DNA from: Glandiceps talaboti
Lineage: Eukaryota; Hemichordata; Enteropneusta; Spengelidae
Length of the DNA stretch: 52,500 bases
Direction: 5' to 3'
Assembly (NCBI RefSeq): GCF_964340395.1
Contig: NC_135565.1
Coordinates: 6,451,642 to 6,504,141 of the forward strand
Both the position numbers and the translations under genes were made by a program. Positions 36,501-39,500 of this stretch are shown one piece after another (the stretch's first letter is position 1; every line of letters starts with the position of its first letter). The notes under the pieces were generated by a model. It did no database searches. It worked only from the letters and a program-made list of their open reading frames with translations, and had not been told where the DNA came from.

Positions 36501-39500
36501 TTGCTACAGATTAATAAATAAAGAACATTTGAATTACCACCTACAGTGGAAGACATATCACGTCTATACTAAGGAGTCCAATCCATTTCTACCCCAAACA
36601 ACATGAAAGCTCCTTAGCTTCATCATAAATTATCAAATTATTGTACAGCCATTTCTCTGTATTCACCATAAGCAGGGATGAACAAATCATTTTGTGAACT
36701 GGTTGTCCCCGGACTAGTGCCTTAAAAAATCCAGTGGTCCTGCTGAAAGAATTAGTGGTCCAAGGTCTTCCTAATGTGAAACATTAAATCTTACCTATGA
36801 ATCTGTATATTCAGATCATGAGATGAATTTTTAATATTATAGTTATTAACAGTAAGGTAACAGTAACAGACAAGGTAAAATTTGTGTGATCCATCCCCCA
36901 AAAAAATGCTAGTCCCGGACCCAGGAACAGTGGATTTGTTCAGCCCTGCCATAAGTGTGTAGTTATTTCATTTTCAATCCTCTGTTGTACATGTAAAAGT
37001 CTTACTGCATTATAAGGTCTATGTAATGTTTTGTAACAGATACAAACAGTTGCCGTGAATCACTTTGCACAGCCCTATGGTGTAGCACTTACCAGTAAAG
37101 ATGGTTGGAAAATTGTCTACTCGGGAGATACCATGCCCAGTCATGGTTTGATTGACATTGGTGAGTAACCAATCAAATATGCTCATACTGTAATTGATGT
37201 TACACAATAACCAATCATATTTGTTTTGAAGGTGTCCTGTATGGACTTGACAAATCAAATTATACAAAATACTTACAAAAAAAGAGCCATATCCAGCCCT
37301 TTTGCTTATAGGACACAAAGAATATCAAATTAAGTACATAAATAAATAAATATCATAAATAAATAAATATCACATATGTCTCAGCTGTAAATACACTTTT
37401 TCCTGCGGTTAAAGGCCTCATATAAAAAGTTTGCAGTATCAGTGTGAAATTTTATTATTAAATGTTGTAGTTTATCGTATATGTTCATATGACTAAAGTT
37501 TGACGTTAAAGTTATTATTTTATCTAGTAATGCTTTCCTGAGGTCCATGTACAGATTATAATAAAAGAAAAAGTATTCCATAATTGCAAAATGGGGGCAT
37601 AGGCGAAAGATATAATTTATATAATAAGTTTATTTATCCCAATTAAATATATTGATGGGTAAATGGGGAGTCTGGAAATAGCTTGCAGCTAGTCTGGACC
37701 TGTCCCCAGGCTAATGTTTTAAGATGATAACAGAAATGCCTACATGAGTGGATTTTAAGCTAATGTTCCACTGACTTGATGAATGTATGTCTTGCTACAC
37801 AGGAAAAAATGCTGATCTATTGATCCATGAAGGAACTCTACAAGATGGTATGGAAGATGAAGCTCTTGATAAAAGACACAGGTATCTACCTGATCACTCA
37901 CATTCTTACAATTACTTCAAGAAAAGCAAAGTTATATCTAACTGCAGTTTAATCCATGTAACGTGCACATTGTACACTATATATAGATAACCTACCGAAG
38001 GTGCCATTTTGTAACACTTAGGACATCCACATTAAGAACTAAGTGTGTTATATCATGAAATGTGCCTCAGAAATATACTATCAACTTTTGGTGGTACTTT
38101 ATTCAAGAAACTTGAAACCCTTCTCAGTTAAAATCAAGAAAAAAAATCAGGATTCACCATGTAAAGTTAATAAGTCAAGGTCAAAATGTCATCATTTTAG
38201 AATCCAATATGGCTGCTGAATACTATATTTAAATCTATGTCAAAATGTTATCATTTTAGAATCCAATATGGCTGCCGAATACTGTGTTTTCTATGTCAAA
38301 ATGTTATCATTTTAGAATCCAATATGGCTGCCGAATACTATGCTTAAGTCGATGTCAAAATGTTATCATTTTAGAATCCAATATGGCTGCCGAATACTAT
38401 ATTTAAATTTATGTCAAAATGTTATCATTTTAGAATCAAATATGGCTGCCGAATACTGTGTTTTCTATGTCAAAATGTTATCATTTTAGTATGGCTGCCG
38501 AATACTATATTTAAATCTGTGTCAAAATGTTGTCATTTTAGAATCCAATATGGCTGCCGAATACTGTGTTTTCTATGTCAAAATGTTATCATTTTAGAAT
38601 CCAATATGGCTGCCGAATACTATGCTTAAGTCGATGTCAAAATGTTATCATTTTAGAATCCAATATGGCTGCCAAATACTATATTTAAATTTATGTCAAA
38701 ATGTTATCATTTTAGAATCTAATATGGCTGCTGAATACTATATTTAAATCTATGTCAAAATGTTATCATTTTAGAATCCAATATGGCTGCCGAATACTGT
38801 GTTTTCTATGTCAAAATGTTATCATTTTAGAATCCAATATGGCTGCCGAATACTATGCTTAAGTCGATGTCAAAATGTTATCATTTTAGAATCCAATATG
38901 GCTGCCGAATACTATATTTAAATTTATGTCAAAATGTTATCATTTTAGAATCCAATATGGCTGCCGAATACTGTGTTTTCTATGTCAAAATGTTATCATT
39001 TTAGAATCTAATATGGCTGCCGAATACTATATTTAAATCTGTGTCAAAATGTTGTCATTTTAGAATCCAATATGGCTGCCGAATACTGTGTTTTCTATGT
39101 CAAAATGTTATCATTTTAGAATCCAATATGGCTGCCGAATACTATGTTTAAATCTATGTCAAAATGTTGTCATTTTAGAATCCAATTAGGCTGCCGAATA
39201 CTGTGTTTTCTATGTCAAAATGTTATCATTTTAGAATCCAATATGGCTGCCGAATACTATGTTTAAATCTATGTCAAAATGTTATCATTTTAGAATCCAA
39301 TATGGCTGTCGCATACTGTGTTTAAATCTGTGGAAATATAAAAGATTGTAGTTTCCTTGAGAAAAACATGATGGACTCCTAAATTCCTTGTATCATTTCA
39401 AAAGGACCCAAAGCAAGCTTCCATATTGCAAAGTTTATCTACATTTCAAGAACTTTCAAATTGATTCTCAGTAAAATTCATCCCTGTGACAATAATTTTC

